A stretch of DNA of 34,028 nucleotides from Gallionellaceae bacterium (GTDB lineage Bacteria > Pseudomonadota > Gammaproteobacteria > Burkholderiales > Gallionellaceae), in assembly GCA_004297065.1 (NCBI GenBank), contig SCUU01000111.1, positions 1 through 34,028 on the forward strand, in the 5' to 3' direction. Below are positions 8,833 through 18,287 of the stretch, piece after piece (the stretch's first letter is position 1; each line of letters opens with the position of its first letter). The position numbers were made by a program, and so were the translations under genes. The notes below the pieces were generated by a model. That model saw only the letters and a program-made list of their open reading frames with translations. It searched no databases and had not been told where the DNA came from.

Positions 8833-8870
8833 AAAAGAGATGAGCCAGATTTCTCTGGCTCATCTCTTTT
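8833..8870 (-). terminator. Rho-independent terminator of guaBA, possibly bidirectional
   Basis: A perfect 17-bp stem (8833-8849 with 8854-8870) around a four-base loop. Read on the minus strand it ends in six T residues just after guaA stops at 8889. Read on the plus strand it ends in TTTT, so it may also stop transcripts from the gsp operon. Confidence 0.85.
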
Positions 8871-8888
8871 ACAAACACCTCAGTCGTT

Positions 8889-10469
8889 TTACTCCCACTC
8901 GATCGTCGCGGGCGGCTTGCCGGAGATGTCGTAGACCACGCGGTTGATGCCGCGCACTTCGTTGATGATGCGGTTGGAGACTTTGCCCAGCAACTCGTAG
9001 GGCAGATGCGCCCAGTGTGCGGTCATGAAGTCCTGCGTCTGCACCGCGCGCAGGCTGACCACCCATTCGTAGGTGCGCCCGTCGCCCATCACGCCGACGC
9101 TCTTGACCGGCAGGAATACGGTAAAGGCTTGCGAGGTGAGTTCGTACCAGGTCTTGCCGGACACATCGCGCGTGTTGCGCAACTCTTCCATAAAGATGGC
9201 ATCGGCGCGGCGCAGCAACTCGGCGTACTCGTGCTTCACTTCGCCCAGAATGCGCACGCCCAGACCGGGGCCGGGGAAGGGATGGCGGTACACCATGTCG
9301 GCGGGCAAGCCCAGCGCCACGCCGAGTTCGCGCACTTCGTCCTTGAACAATTCGCGCAAGGGCTCCAGCAGTTTCAGATGCAGGGAGTCCGGCAAGCCGC
9401 CCACGTTGTGGTGCGACTTGATGGTGTGCGCCTTCTTGGTCTTGGCTCCGGCAGACTCGATCACATCGGGATAGATGGTGCCCTGCGCCAGCCACTTGGC
9501 TTGTTTCAATTTGGCGGATTCGCGCTGGAATACTTCGACGAATTCGCGACCGATGATTTTGCGTTTCTGCTCGGGATCGGACACCCCGGCCAGGTGCTTC
9601 ATGAATTCTGTGCCAGCATCAACATGGATCACTTTCACGCCGAGATTCTGGGCGAATGTCTCCATCACCTGCTCCGCTTCGTTCAGGCGCAACAGGCCGT
9701 TGTCCACGAATACGCAGGTGAGTTGATCGCCGACGGCGCGATGCAGCAAAGCCGCCGCGACGGATGAATCCACGCCGCCGGACAAGCCCAGAATGACCTC
9801 TTCGCTGCCGACTTGCGCGCGGATTTTTTCCACCGCTTCGCTGATGTAGTCCGGCATGTTCCAGTCTTTGCCGCAGCCGCAAATGTCATGCACGAAGCGT
9901 CCCAGCAAGGCTTTACCCTGATAGGTATGGGTGACTTCGGGATGGAACTGTACCGCGTAGAAACGGCGCGACTCGTCCGCCATTGCCGCGATGGGCGTCG
10001 CTTCGTTGGAAGCGATCACCGAGAAACCTTGCGGCAGCTTGGTCACCTTATCGCCGTGGCTCATCCACACATCGAGCAGACCGTGGCCTTGCGCGTTGGT
10101 TTTATCCTGGATGCCGTCGAACAATTTGCTGTGCCCTTGCGCACGGATTTCGGCATAACCGAATTCGCGCACGCGGCCAGATTCCACCGCCCCGCCCAGT
10201 TGCGCCGCCATGGTCTGCATGCCGTAGCAAATGCCCAGCACGGGAACACCCAGCTCGAATACCGCTTGCGGCGCTTTAGGCGTTTCGTCCTCGTAAACCG
10301 AGTTCGGACCGCCGGACAAAACAATCCCTGCCGGGCTAAACGCGCGAATTTCTCCAACCGCCATATCCCAAGGATGCAATTCGCAATACACATTAGTTTC
10401 GCGCACACGGCGCGCGATCAACTGCGAATACTGGGAACCGAAGTCGAGGATGAGGATTTTTTTGTGCAT
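8889..10469 (-). CDS. guaA: GMP synthase (glutamine-hydrolysing)
   Basis: A 526-residue enzyme that converts XMP, ATP and glutamine to GMP, the last step of guanine nucleotide synthesis. The class I glutamine amidotransferase domain (1-200) has nucleophile Cys81 in GICYGMQ with His176 and Glu178 in QFHPE. The ATP pyrophosphatase domain has the P-loop SGGVDSS at 230-236. The C-terminal dimerisation domain ends in the typical PPATIEWE. Length matches the family (about 525). It lies downstream of guaB on the same strand, 78 bases away, with a hairpin between them; a guaBA operon is usual. Confidence 0.98.
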   Translation of the reverse strand: MHKKILILDFGSQYSQLIARRVRETNVYCELHPWDMAVGEIRAFSPAGIVLSGGPNSVYEDETPKAPQAVFELGVPVLGICYGMQTMAAQLGGAVESGRVREFGYAEIRAQGHSKLFDGIQDKTNAQGHGLLDVWMSHGDKVTKLPQGFSVIASNEATPIAAMADESRRFYAVQFHPEVTHTYQGKALLGRFVHDICGCGKDWNMPDYISEAVEKIRAQVGSEEVILGLSGGVDSSVAAALLHRAVGDQLTCVFVDNGLLRLNEAEQVMETFAQNLGVKVIHVDAGTEFMKHLAGVSDPEQKRKIIGREFVEVFQRESAKLKQAKWLAQGTIYPDVIESAGAKTKKAHTIKSHHNVGGLPDSLHLKLLEPLRELFKDEVRELGVALGLPADMVYRHPFPGPGLGVRILGEVKHEYAELLRRADAIFMEELRNTRDVSGKTWYELTSQAFTVFLPVKSVGVMGDGRTYEWVVSLRAVQTQDFMTAHWAHLPYELLGKVSNRIINEVRGINRVVYDISGKPPATIEWE

Positions 10470-10478
10470 AGTTTCTTC

Positions 10479-10549
10479 AGGATTGAGGATATAGGAACGA
10501 GGATTTAGGAGAGGTTTTACTCAATCCTAAATCCTCGTTCCTCAATCCT
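10479..10549. repeat. Large inverted repeat between guaB and guaA
   Basis: A left arm at 10479-10510 and a right arm at 10525-10549 are complementary over 25 bases, except that the left arm carries 7 extra bases (about 10489-10495). The inner 15 bp are perfect. It fills nearly the whole gap and overlaps the last bases of guaB. It could attenuate guaA transcription or stabilise the guaB message, or it could simply be an interspersed repeat; the sequence does not decide. Confidence 0.7.
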
Positions 10550-12008
10550 AGTCAATATGGTAGTTAGGTGCTTCTTTGGTGATCTGCACGTCATGCACGT
10601 GCGATTCGCGGATACCGGCAGCCGTGATCTGCACGAACTCGGCACGCTCATGCACCGCAGGAATACTCTCGCAACCGAGGTAACCCATGCTTGCACGCAG
10701 GCCGCCCATCAATTGGTGAATCACGGCCAGCACGCTGCCCTTGTACGGTACGCGGCCTTCGACTCCTTCGGGCACCAGCTTGTCCTGACTGCCTTCATTG
10801 TCCTGGAAGTAACGGTCGCTGGAGCCTTGCTGCATCGCGCCCAAGCTGCCCATGCCGCGATACGACTTGTAAGAACGCCCCTGGAACAATTCGATCTCGC
10901 CCGGTGCCTCTTCCGTGCCGGCGAACAATCCGCCCAGCATCACCACATGCGCGCCCGCCGCGATCGCCTTGGAAATGTCGCCGGAGAAACGTACACCGCC
11001 GTCGGCGATCAAAGAAACACCAGTGCCACGCAATGCGTCGGCGACATTTTGAATGGCGGTAATTTGCGGCACGCCCACCCCCGCCACGATACGTGTGGTA
11101 CAGATTGAGCCGGGGCCAATACCGACTTTAACACCGTCCGCACCGTGGTCAACCAACGCGCGCGCAGCCGCACCGGTGGCGATGTTGCCGCCGATGACTT
11201 CGATCTTGGGGAAGTTCTTTTTGACCCATTGCACGCGATCCAGCACGCCTTGCGAATGGCCGTGTGCGGTATCGACCACGATCACATCCGCACCGGCTTC
11301 GGCCAGCAAAGCCACGCGCTCTTCGGTGCCCTCGCCCACGCCCACCGCAGCACCCACGCGCAAGCGGCCTTGATCGTCCTTGCAGGCATTCGGATGTTCG
11401 TTGGATTTGAGGATGTCTTTCACCGTCATCAAACCGCGCAACTCGAACGCGTCGTTCACCACCAGCACGCGCTCGATACGATGCTCGTGCATCAGGCTGC
11501 GCGCTTCGTCCAACTGGGCATTTTCTTTGACGGTAATGAGGCGCTCGCGCGGCGTCATGATGGCGCGCACGGGCTGATCCAGACGGGTTTCAAAACGCAA
11601 ATCGCGGTTGGTCACGATACCGACCAACTGGTTGTCCTGCACGACCGGCAAGCCGGAAATCTTGAATTTGCGCGTCAGGTTCAGTACTTCGCGCACGGTC
11701 ATGTCGGGCGAAACCGTCACCGGATCTTTCACCACGCCGCTCTCGAAACGCTTGACCTTGGCGACCTTGTCCGCCTGAGCCTGCGCCGACATATTCTTGT
11801 GCACGATGCCGATGCCGCCTTCTTGCGCCAAAGCGATCGCCAGACGCGACTCCGTCACCGTATCCATCGCGGCGGACAACAAAGGGATATTCAGAGAGAT
11901 GTTGCGGGTGAGCTTGGTGCGCAGACTGACATCGCGCGGCAAGATGCTGGAATGTGCCGGAACCAGCAAAACATCGTCGAAGGTGAGAGCTTTTTGAATG
12001 ATGCGCAT
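10548..12008 (-). CDS. guaB: IMP dehydrogenase
   Basis: A 486-residue NAD-dependent enzyme that oxidises IMP to XMP, the committed step toward GMP. The TIM barrel begins with [14 protein letters not shown]. Two CBS domains are inserted at about residues 92-205. The catalytic loop [11 protein letters not shown] holds Cys303, and the flap region has [11 protein letters not shown] at 12008 gives the conserved [10 protein letters not shown] start and has GAGGA eight bases upstream; a TTG-type start nine codons earlier lies at the promoter's start region and is rejected. Length matches the family. It is transcribed leftward with guaA. Confidence 0.98.
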   Translation of the reverse strand: MRIIQKALTFDDVLLVPAHSSILPRDVSLRTKLTRNISLNIPLLSAAMDTVTESRLAIALAQEGGIGIVHKNMSAQAQADKVAKVKRFESGVVKDPVTVSPDMTVREVLNLTRKFKISGLPVVQDNQLVGIVTNRDLRFETRLDQPVRAIMTPRERLITVKENAQLDEARSLMHEHRIERVLVVNDAFELRGLMTVKDILKSNEHPNACKDDQGRLRVGAAVGVGEGTEERVALLAEAGADVIVVDTAHGHSQGVLDRVQWVKKNFPKIEVIGGNIATGAAARALVDHGADGVKVGIGPGSICTTRIVAGVGVPQITAIQNVADALRGTGVSLIADGGVRFSGDISKAIAAGAHVVMLGGLFAGTEEAPGEIELFQGRSYKSYRGMGSLGAMQQGSSDRYFQDNEGSQDKLVPEGVEGRVPYKGSVLAVIHQLMGGLRASMGYLGCESIPAVHERAEFVQITAAGIRESHVHDVQITKEAPNYHID

Positions 12009-12033
12009 GAAGACCGTCCTCTGCAAAGCGCGC

Positions 12034-12042
12034 ATTATATCA
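12034..12042 (-). promoter_or_regulatory. Extended -10 promoter of guaB
   Basis: On the minus strand this reads TGATATAAT, a perfect TGnTATAAT extended -10 element. It lies 25 bases before the guaB ATG, in the 81-base gap after smc. The -35 region is poor, as is common with extended -10 promoters. No PurR-like operator is evident. Confidence 0.6.
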
Positions 12043-12089
12043 AAAGAATTCGTATCGCCACGTGCCGCCTCAGCTAACTTGCTTACCGA

Positions 12090-15000
12090 TTAGGCGGCCA
12101 CAGCGCTTTCGTCACGCATGCGCAACGCTGCTTCGATATCCACCGATACCACCTTGGATACGCCGCGTTCCTGCATGGTGACGCCAACCAATTGCTGCGC
12201 CAGTTCCATGGTAATCTTGTTGTGGCTGATGAAAACGAATTGGGTATGCACCGCCATCTTCTTGACCAGGTTGCACAGACGTTCGGTGTTGGTATCGTCC
12301 AGCGGCGCATCCACTTCGTCGAGCAGGCAGAACGGTGCGGGATTGAGTTGGAACAGCGAGAACACCAGCGCGATGGCGGTAAGCGCCTTTTCGCCGCCGG
12401 ACAGCAAATGGATCGAGGAATTTTTTTTGCCGGGCGGATGCGCCATCACCTGCACGCCGCTGTCGAGGATTTCTTCACCGGTCAGCACCAGACGCGCATC
12501 GCCGCCGCCGAACAGCACAGGGAACAACTCGGCCAGATGGCGGTTCACTTCGTCGTAGGTGCCCATCAACAGGTCGCGCGACTCTTTGTCGATGCGGCGT
12601 ATCGCCGCTTCCAGCGTTTCCATGGCCTCGTTCAAGTCCTTGGCCTGCGCGTCCAGATACGCCTTGCGCTCCTGTGACGCTTGCAACTCGTCCAGCGCCG
12701 CCAGATTGACCGCACCGAGCGCGGTGATGCCCTCGCCCAGACGGGTCAATTCGGCCTGCAAGGCGGCGGGTTTGGCCGGATTGCTTTCCAGTTGCGCCAA
12801 CAGCGGCGCTTCATCCACACCTTGCAATTGCTCGGCCCACTGCCCGGATTGCAAGCGCGCTTCCTGCTCTTTCAGCGTGATCTCGTTAACTTTTTCGCGC
12901 AGCGGATTGAGCTTCTGTTCGCCCAGCATGCGCTCTTGTTCCAGCTTATTGAGGTTCAGCGTGGCGTGTTCCAGCACATTGCGCGCTTCGGCCAGCGCCT
13001 GTTCATGCACTTGCCGCCGCTCCAATACAGACTGCAATTGCTGCTGGTTCACATCGTCGGCCATATTCGCCAACTCATGGCGGGTATGGGCCAAGGCCAC
13101 CTCCAATTGATTCAGCGTGGTGATGCTATGTTTGATGTTGTGATCGAGGTCGCCGATTTTATCCACGCAGGTCTTGGCAAAAAAGCGGGCTTCCTGCAAC
13201 TCGTGCAGGGCTTTTTGCGAACGCTCGCGTTGCTCGCGCAGCAAGGTGTCCTGCTCAAACGATTTTTGCCGCGCCTGCGCGGCCTCTTCCTGATGCGTCG
13301 CCATGTCTTCGCGCAATATGAGCATGCGCTCCGCGATCTCTTCGAGCTGGCGTTGCTCTTCGCTGGCGCGCTCCGCCAGCTCCTGCAATTCCTGTCCGAT
13401 CTGCATGCGGCGCTCGGAACTGCGTTCGTTCGCTTGCGTCAGTTTGAGCACCTGCATTTGCAGCGCATGCTGGCGTTGCTGCAATTCGCTGCCGGACGAA
13501 TGCAACGGACCGAGGCGGCTTTCGATAGCGCAGCACGCCTCTTCCGCCTGCGTCACGAGTTGCTTGCCCAGCTCCAGCGCCTCGGCTTGTTGCTGCGCTT
13601 CCTGTTGCAGATTCTCGATCTCGCGCTGGCGCGCCAGCACGCCGTGCAACTGGCTGTCCGGCGCATGGAACAACACGCTGTGCGCGCCAACCAGATGGCC
13701 TTGCGGCGTGACCAACCATGCGCCTGCCGGCAGGCTGGCACGCTGCGCCAAGGCCTGGTTCAAACCGGCCACCGCATACACACCGGACAGCCAATCTTCC
13801 ACCACCGGAGCCGCTTGCATATCTTCGCAACGCACATAGCCCGCCAACGGCGTCAATCCGGCCTGCGCCCGATGCGCAGAAGCACGCGCGCCATTGGCGG
13901 AGAACACCGCCAACTTGGCCGGCGGCACATCGTTCCAGCTTGCCGCATCTTCCAGCCGCGCCAACGCCAGCGCGTTCAGGCGTTCGCGCAACACCGCTTC
14001 CAGCGCGTCTTCCCAGCCTTGTTCGATACGCACCGATTGCCACAGGCGCGGTGCGTTTTCCAACTGATGCTGCACCAGCCAGCTCTTCAAATCCTTGTCG
14101 TTGTCGAGCTTGGCCTGCAATTGCTTGAGCGCCTCCAGACGTGCTTCCACCTGGCCCAGTTGCCGCTCCAGCTCTTGTGCCGCGACGCGCTGGCTGCGGC
14201 GCTCGCCCTCCGCCAAGGGCAATTGCGCTTGCAGTTGCGCCAACATTTCCTGCTGGGCCTCCTGCTCCATCTGCATTTCCGCAATCTGTTGCCGTGCCTG
14301 CTCTAGCGCCTCATGGTTGGGCTGCGGCAGGTTGTCCCGCTCCAGCAGCAAACGCGCTTTGCGTCCGTCCAACTGCTGCAAATTGCTGTGGATATGTCCG
14401 CGCTGCGTTTCGGCCAGCTGCAATTGCTGTTGCGCCAGCAATTGCTCGCGCTGCACGGCGTTATGGCGCTCCTGCGCGGCACGCGCGGCATCTTCTACCC
14501 GTGGCAGGTGTTGTGATTCTGTGTCGGCGCGGTTCTCGCAAATCTCGACGCGCACTGCCGCTTCCTGTTGCTGATGCGTCCAATGTTCCAGCAGGGACTG
14601 CAAGCCCTGCAACTGATTGCGCTGCTGCTCGATCTGGCGCTCGCCGTTGGCGATCTGCTGCGCCATGCGGTTGCGCTGCTCGTTCAGGAAAGAGATTTGC
14701 TGCTCCAGCCGCGACACTTCGGCATTGGTGGTGTACAGGTCGCCCTGCTTGGCATGCAGCGCATCCGCCAGCGCGAAATGCTCGCTGCGCGCGCTTTCCA
14801 GGGTACTTTCCACTTCGCGCAGCTTGGCGATTTCGGCTTCGAGCTCGTTTTTGGTCTTTTCGACTTGCTGCGCCACGCGCACCCGGCGCGCTTCCGCTTC
14901 TTGCTTATTCACGAGCCACAGCAGGCGCTGTGTCGTTTCGCGGGAAGATTCCAGCCTGCGGTACTGCTTGGCGACCTCGGCCTGCTCGCCCAGATGCACC

Positions 15001-15614
15001 AGTTGTTTGTCGAGTTCCTGCAAGATGTCGCTGACGCGCAGCAGGTTGTCGCGGGTATCTCCCAGACGCAACTCGGTCTCGCGGCGACGGTCGCGGTATT
15101 TGGAAACGCCTGCCGCTTCTTCGAGGAATACGCGCAACTCTTCCGGCTTGGCCTCGATGATGCGCGAAATCATGCCCTGTTCGATGATGGCGTAAGCGCG
15201 CGCGCCCAAACCGGTACCGAGGAAGATATCGGTCACGTCCTTGCGGCGCACGTGCTGGTTGTTGATGTAGTAGTTGGAATCGCCGTCGCGCTGTAGCACG
15301 CGCTTGATGGCAATCTCGGCGTAGCTCGACCACTGTCCGGCAGCCTTGCCCAAGGAGTTGTCGAATATCAACTCCACGCTGGCGCGCGCCACCGGCTTGC
15401 GATTGCCGGAGCCGTTGAAAATAACGTCCTGCATGGATTCGCCGCGCAAGGCCGAGGCGCGCGATTCGCCCAGCACCCAGCGCAAGGCATCGATCACGTT
15501 GGACTTGCCGCAACCGTTCGGCCCGACGACGCCCACGAGCTGCCCGGGCAGTGCGATGTGCGTGGGATCGACGAAAGATTTGAATCCAGCCAGCTTGATA
15601 TGGGATAGACGCAA
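12090..15614 (-). CDS. smc: Chromosome segregation ATPase SMC
   Basis: A 1174-residue SMC protein that condenses and orients chromosomal DNA as a homodimer with ScpA and ScpB (not in the window). The Walker A GPNGCGKSN is at 31-39. Coiled coil runs from about 165 to 490 and 660 to 1000, around a hinge domain (about 505-640) with SGVYAVAGLNQAL. The C-terminal ATPase half has the ABC signature LLSGGEKAL near residue 1070 and Walker B FCLLDEVDAPLDD near 1095. Length is typical. It lies upstream of guaB on the same strand but guaB has its own promoter. Confidence 0.98.
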   Translation of the reverse strand: MRLSHIKLAGFKSFVDPTHIALPGQLVGVVGPNGCGKSNVIDALRWVLGESRASALRGESMQDVIFNGSGNRKPVARASVELIFDNSLGKAAGQWSSYAEIAIKRVLQRDGDSNYYINNQHVRRKDVTDIFLGTGLGARAYAIIEQGMISRIIEAKPEELRVFLEEAAGVSKYRDRRRETELRLGDTRDNLLRVSDILQELDKQLVHLGEQAEVAKQYRRLESSRETTQRLLWLVNKQEAEARRVRVAQQVEKTKNELEAEIAKLREVESTLESARSEHFALADALHAKQGDLYTTNAEVSRLEQQISFLNEQRNRMAQQIANGERQIEQQRNQLQGLQSLLEHWTHQQQEAAVRVEICENRADTESQHLPRVEDAARAAQERHNAVQREQLLAQQQLQLAETQRGHIHSNLQQLDGRKARLLLERDNLPQPNHEALEQARQQIAEMQMEQEAQQEMLAQLQAQLPLAEGERRSQRVAAQELERQLGQVEARLEALKQLQAKLDNDKDLKSWLVQHQLENAPRLWQSVRIEQGWEDALEAVLRERLNALALARLEDAASWNDVPPAKLAVFSANGARASAHRAQAGLTPLAGYVRCEDMQAAPVVEDWLSGVYAVAGLNQALAQRASLPAGAWLVTPQGHLVGAHSVLFHAPDSQLHGVLARQREIENLQQEAQQQAEALELGKQLVTQAEEACCAIESRLGPLHSSGSELQQRQHALQMQVLKLTQANERSSERRMQIGQELQELAERASEEQRQLEEIAERMLILREDMATHQEEAAQARQKSFEQDTLLREQRERSQKALHELQEARFFAKTCVDKIGDLDHNIKHSITTLNQLEVALAHTRHELANMADDVNQQQLQSVLERRQVHEQALAEARNVLEHATLNLNKLEQERMLGEQKLNPLREKVNEITLKEQEARLQSGQWAEQLQGVDEAPLLAQLESNPAKPAALQAELTRLGEGITALGAVNLAALDELQASQERKAYLDAQAKDLNEAMETLEAAIRRIDKESRDLLMGTYDEVNRHLAELFPVLFGGGDARLVLTGEEILDSGVQVMAHPPGKKNSSIHLLSGGEKALTAIALVFSLFQLNPAPFCLLDEVDAPLDDTNTERLCNLVKKMAVHTQFVFISHNKITMELAQQLVGVTMQERGVSKVVSVDIEAALRMRDESAVAA

Positions 15615-15629
15615 TTTGATTCTCGTGAA

Positions 15630-15760
15630 CTTCTATAAATCCAAACTCCGTCGCGATGCTGCGTTGCTCACAAAAAATGCCTCCTTACATATTAACTATA
15701 TGCCGCGTCGCCATTTTTTATTCGCGCCTTGCCTCGCTTAGGATTTTGAATTTATAGAAG
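15630..15760. mobile_element. 131-bp palindromic MITE-like element between smc and queF
   Basis: Terminal inverted repeats of 20 bp (15630-15649 and 15741-15760) match with only two differences. The interior is partly palindromic around 15700, with AAAAAATG and CATTTTTT facing each other, and holds no gene. It occupies most of the gap between divergent smc and queF. The structure fits a non-autonomous transposable element or interspersed palindromic repeat; the parent transposase is unknown. Confidence 0.65.
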
Positions 15761-15777
15761 CCCTCTCCGGCTAACGA

Positions 15778-15783
15778 TATAAT
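15778..15783 (+). promoter_or_regulatory. Putative -10 box of queF
   Basis: A perfect TATAAT 38 bases before the queF ATG. The -35 position (about 15755-15760) falls in the terminal repeat of the palindromic element and matches the consensus poorly. An ATG at 15782 inside this box would begin a longer frame, which argues for the start at 15821. Confidence 0.5.
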
Positions 15784-15820
15784 GCGCGGCATTCTAACCC
15801 AAGCCGAGCCCCTCAACAAA

Positions 15821-16240
15821 ATGACCACGCAATCCGATAAAACCTTAGAGACTTTCCCCAACCCGCAGCCAACGCGCGACTACCATATCCATATGGAAAT
15901 ACCGGAATTCACCTGCCTGTGCCCCAAAACCGGCCAGCCCGACTTCGCCACGCTGATCCTGGATTACATCGCCGACCAGCAATGCGTGGAACTGAAGAGC
16001 CTCAAGCTCTATATGTGGTCGTTCCGCGAGGAAGGCCATTTCCATGAGGACGTCACCAACCGCATCCTGGATGACCTCGTCGCCGTCACCCAGCCGCGCT
16101 TCATGCGCCTCACCGCCAAGTTCTACGTGCGCGGCGGCATCTTTACCAACGTGATTGCCGAACACCGCAAACCCGGCTGGCAACCTGCGCCGTTCGTCGA
16201 ACTGAGCCGGTTCGACACGCAATCGAACACGCGCGGCTAA
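15821..16240 (+). CDS. queF: 7-cyano-7-deazaguanine (preQ0) reductase QueF, short type
   Basis: A 139-residue NADPH-dependent reductase that converts preQ0 to preQ1 in queuosine tRNA modification. The family core is [14 protein letters not shown] (residues 30-43): Cys34 aligns with the nucleophile that forms the thioimide with the nitrile, and Asp41 with the catalytic acid. [16 protein letters not shown] and [11 protein letters not shown] supply substrate and NADPH binding. The length fits the short unimodular type. The extra Cys32 just before the nucleophile is unusual. ATG at 15821 gives the usual short N-terminus. Confidence 0.95.
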   Translation: MTTQSDKTLETFPNPQPTRDYHIHMEIPEFTCLCPKTGQPDFATLILDYIADQQCVELKSLKLYMWSFREEGHFHEDVTNRILDDLVAVTQPRFMRLTAKFYVRGGIFTNVIAEHRKPGWQPAPFVELSRFDTQSNTRG

Positions 16241-16256
16241 CGGGTAATACACGACC

Positions 16257-17318
16257 ATGAAATGGGGTGCAGGCATACGCCAACCCGGAGTGGCGGCGGC
16301 ACTTGGCGCCGCATTGCTCTTCGGCACCGGCACTCCCCTGGCGAAATGGCTGCTTGATGCGGTCGATCCGTGGCTGCTGGCCGGCTTGCTGTATCTGGGT
16401 TCCGGCGGCGGCCTGATGCTTTATCGCCGCCTGGGCAACGCCCCCGCCGTTCACCTCGCACACAAAGAACTGCCGTGGTTTGCCGGAGCGATTCTGGCAG
16501 GCGGCATCGTTGCCCCCGTGCTGCTGATGACCGGACTGAGCGCAATGCCGGCATCCGGTGCATCCCTGCTGCTGAATGCGGAAAGCGTATTCACCGCGCT
16601 GCTGGCATGGTTTGTATTCAAGGAAAATTTCGACCGCCGCATCGCCTTGGGCATGCTCGCCATCGTGGCGGGTGCGGCAGTGTTAAGCTGGCCGCAGGAA
16701 ATGCGTTTTGCCGGAGTATGGCCCGCGCTGCTTATCCTCGGTGCCTGCCTCGCATGGGGTATCGACAACAACCTGACACGCAGGGTCTCGCTCGCCGACG
16801 CCACCTGGATAGCCGCAATAAAAGGCCTGATATCGGGTAGCGTCAACCTGGCCTTGGCTTTCTGCTTGGGCGCTTCGCTCCCCGCGATCCAGCCGCTGGT
16901 CGGAGCCCTGGTGATGGGCTTACTCGCATACGGCGTGAGCCTGACCCTGTTTGTCCTCGGCTTGCGCCACCTCGGCACGGCGCGTACGGGTGCCTATTTT
17001 TCCGTCGCGCCATTTTTCGGCACCTTGCTCGCCGTGCTGATGGGCGAGCCGGTCACGTTACCGCTGCTCATCGCCGGAGGGCTGATGGCACTGGGCGTCT
17101 GGCTACACCTGACCGAACACCATGAGCACCGGCACATTCACGAAGCGCTGCGGCACGACCACGCGCATACTCACGACGCGCATCACCGGCACGAACACGA
17201 CTTTCCGGTTACCCCCGGTAGCGGACACCGCCATTGGCACCAGCATGATCCGTTGACGCATACGCACCCGCACTTCCCGGATGCCCATCATCGGCACCGC
17301 CATACTGAGATCCCATAA
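16257..17318 (+). CDS. DMT/EamA-family permease with histidine-rich C-terminal tail
   Basis: A 353-residue inner-membrane transporter. Residues 1-280 form about ten hydrophobic helices in two EamA repeats, with the family patterns AALLFGTGTPLAKWLL and LLILGACLAWGIDNNLTRR. Family members export or import small metabolites; the substrate here cannot be told. The last 70 residues hold 25 histidines in HxH and HH runs (EHHEHRHIHEALRHDHAHTH and later), a pattern seen in Ni, Co and Zn handling proteins. The tail may bind metal in the cytoplasm or periplasm. It starts 16 bases after queF, so the two may be co-transcribed without a shared function. Confidence 0.85.
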   Translation: MKWGAGIRQPGVAAALGAALLFGTGTPLAKWLLDAVDPWLLAGLLYLGSGGGLMLYRRLGNAPAVHLAHKELPWFAGAILAGGIVAPVLLMTGLSAMPASGASLLLNAESVFTALLAWFVFKENFDRRIALGMLAIVAGAAVLSWPQEMRFAGVWPALLILGACLAWGIDNNLTRRVSLADATWIAAIKGLISGSVNLALAFCLGASLPAIQPLVGALVMGLLAYGVSLTLFVLGLRHLGTARTGAYFSVAPFFGTLLAVLMGEPVTLPLLIAGGLMALGVWLHLTEHHEHRHIHEALRHDHAHTHDAHHRHEHDFPVTPGSGHRHWHQHDPLTHTHPHFPDAHHRHRHTEIP

Positions 17319-17335
17319 TTTTTTAGGTTCATCCA

Positions 17336-17501
17336 CTAGTGTCGCAAACCAGAAATAAGGGGACAAATGAAACGGATGGATTTTTTTGTCAGGCAAGGCG
17401 CGGACCCGCAGCCGTATGGGGTATACGGCAAGGGGATGCAACGCGGCATGGCGAAAAAAGACGCCGTTTCATGTTTCGTTATTTCTGGTTTGCGACACTA
17501 G
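17336..17501. mobile_element. 166-bp palindromic MITE-like element
   Basis: Perfect 23-bp terminal inverted repeats (17336-17358 and 17479-17501) beginning CTAG. Complementarity continues imperfectly inward (ATGAAACGG on one side, CCGTTTCAT on the other) to a central dyad GCCGTATGGGGTATACGGC at 17411-17429. There is no gene inside. It sits between the DMT gene and a transposase remnant, whose stop codon it supplies. A MITE or large REP-type palindrome fits. Confidence 0.8.
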
Positions 17502-17818
17502 CCCGATCTTTGCACAAACCCAAAGACTTTGCGCAGCGTGTGCTTGCCTGTGCCCCACGGCACTTCTCCGACTTTGATCCCGCATCGCCGACCATCTACC
17601 CGCCGCATGCGGTACAGTAGGAACACGGCAAAGCCCCAGATCGGGATAAATTCAAACCGCCGGCAACTGCGGCGCTCATAGCATGGGCCAGACTGCCCGC
17701 ATCCAGAGCAGTGCGGTTTGGAGCCCTGCCTGGGACGAACGCCGATCCCGACTGCCTGAGTGTCCTCACACAATCGAGCACCGGCATAGGCAAATCCTGG
17801 AAAATTGATGACACGCAT
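17498..17818 (-). pseudogene. ISL3-family transposase, N-terminal remnant
   Basis: About 106 residues from ATG at 17818 match the start of ISL3-family transposases as I know them: INFPGFAYAGARLCED, then a zinc ribbon with CSGCGQSGPCYERR, RRFEFIPIWGFAVFLLYRMR, and VDGRRCGIKVGEVPWGTGKH with the second Cys pair reduced to one Cys. After KHTL the match ends and the frame closes on a TAG inside the palindromic element. The helix-turn-helix and DDE catalytic domain are gone, so the gene is dead. The direct repeat ACTGTCCA at 17915-17922 and 17933-17940 may mark the vanished element's outer end; this is a guess. Confidence 0.75.
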
Positions 17819-17838
17819 TGAGCGAACGGGTGAGTAAC

Positions 17839-18287
17839 ATGAGAGGTAAAAAACAAACGGTGGGCGAGGTTGAGATTGTCGCCGACAATAATGCCGCCCA
17901 CGCGCTTCTCGCCCACTGTCCAGATATTGGGGACTGTCCAAAGACTTGGTCATACGAGGAAAGCGATCTCGCCCCAGGACACCTCATCGTCGAGTTCTTC
18001 AAACCCTTCCTGCTGCACCTGTTAGCCAAGAAACTTGCCGCCAGCACATTGCGCCGCCATCGCGACCATATGTGGATGTTGGGTGGAGAGGTGATCCGCC
18101 GCCAAGAGTATCCGCTCCTTTGCAATTTGCCTGTCGAGAAAGTGACCTTTGATCTACTGGCAGAAGATGGGGCCCACTCATCTGGCCACGAATCACCGCG
18201 CAGGAGCAAGACACCTTTGACGCCTCATGCCGGGAGCTCTATCGTTTCCTCACGAATGCGCCACACAATGAGTTAAAGACCGGCTAA
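17839..18287 (+). pseudogene. Frameshifted hypothetical gene
   Basis: From about 17940 the frame reads as a real protein (DLAPGHLIVEFFKPFLLHLL, KLAASTLRRHRDHMWMLGGE). After LLAEDG at 18168 the frame turns meaningless. One base over, it continues sensibly as GPLIWPRITAQEQDTFDASC and RELYRFLTNAPHN to a stop at 18285-18287. A single G lost from the GGGG run at 18169-18172 explains this. I do not know the family's function; the basic helical segment recalls recombinase-associated proteins but that is weak. The 5' end is uncertain, since the first 35 codons overlap the flank of the ISL3 remnant. Confidence 0.6.

Noticed and set aside
8713-8934. 73-codon plus-strand frame between gspN and guaA
   Set aside because: It runs through a REP-like hairpin, the guaA terminator and the guaA 3' end; it has no ribosome site and no protein-like character.
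12681-14306. Long plus-strand open frame (541 codons) opposite smc
   Set aside because: It lies wholly antisense to the clearly conserved SMC coiled coil; its Gln/Arg/Leu-rich text is the mirror of coiled-coil codons and shows no domain.
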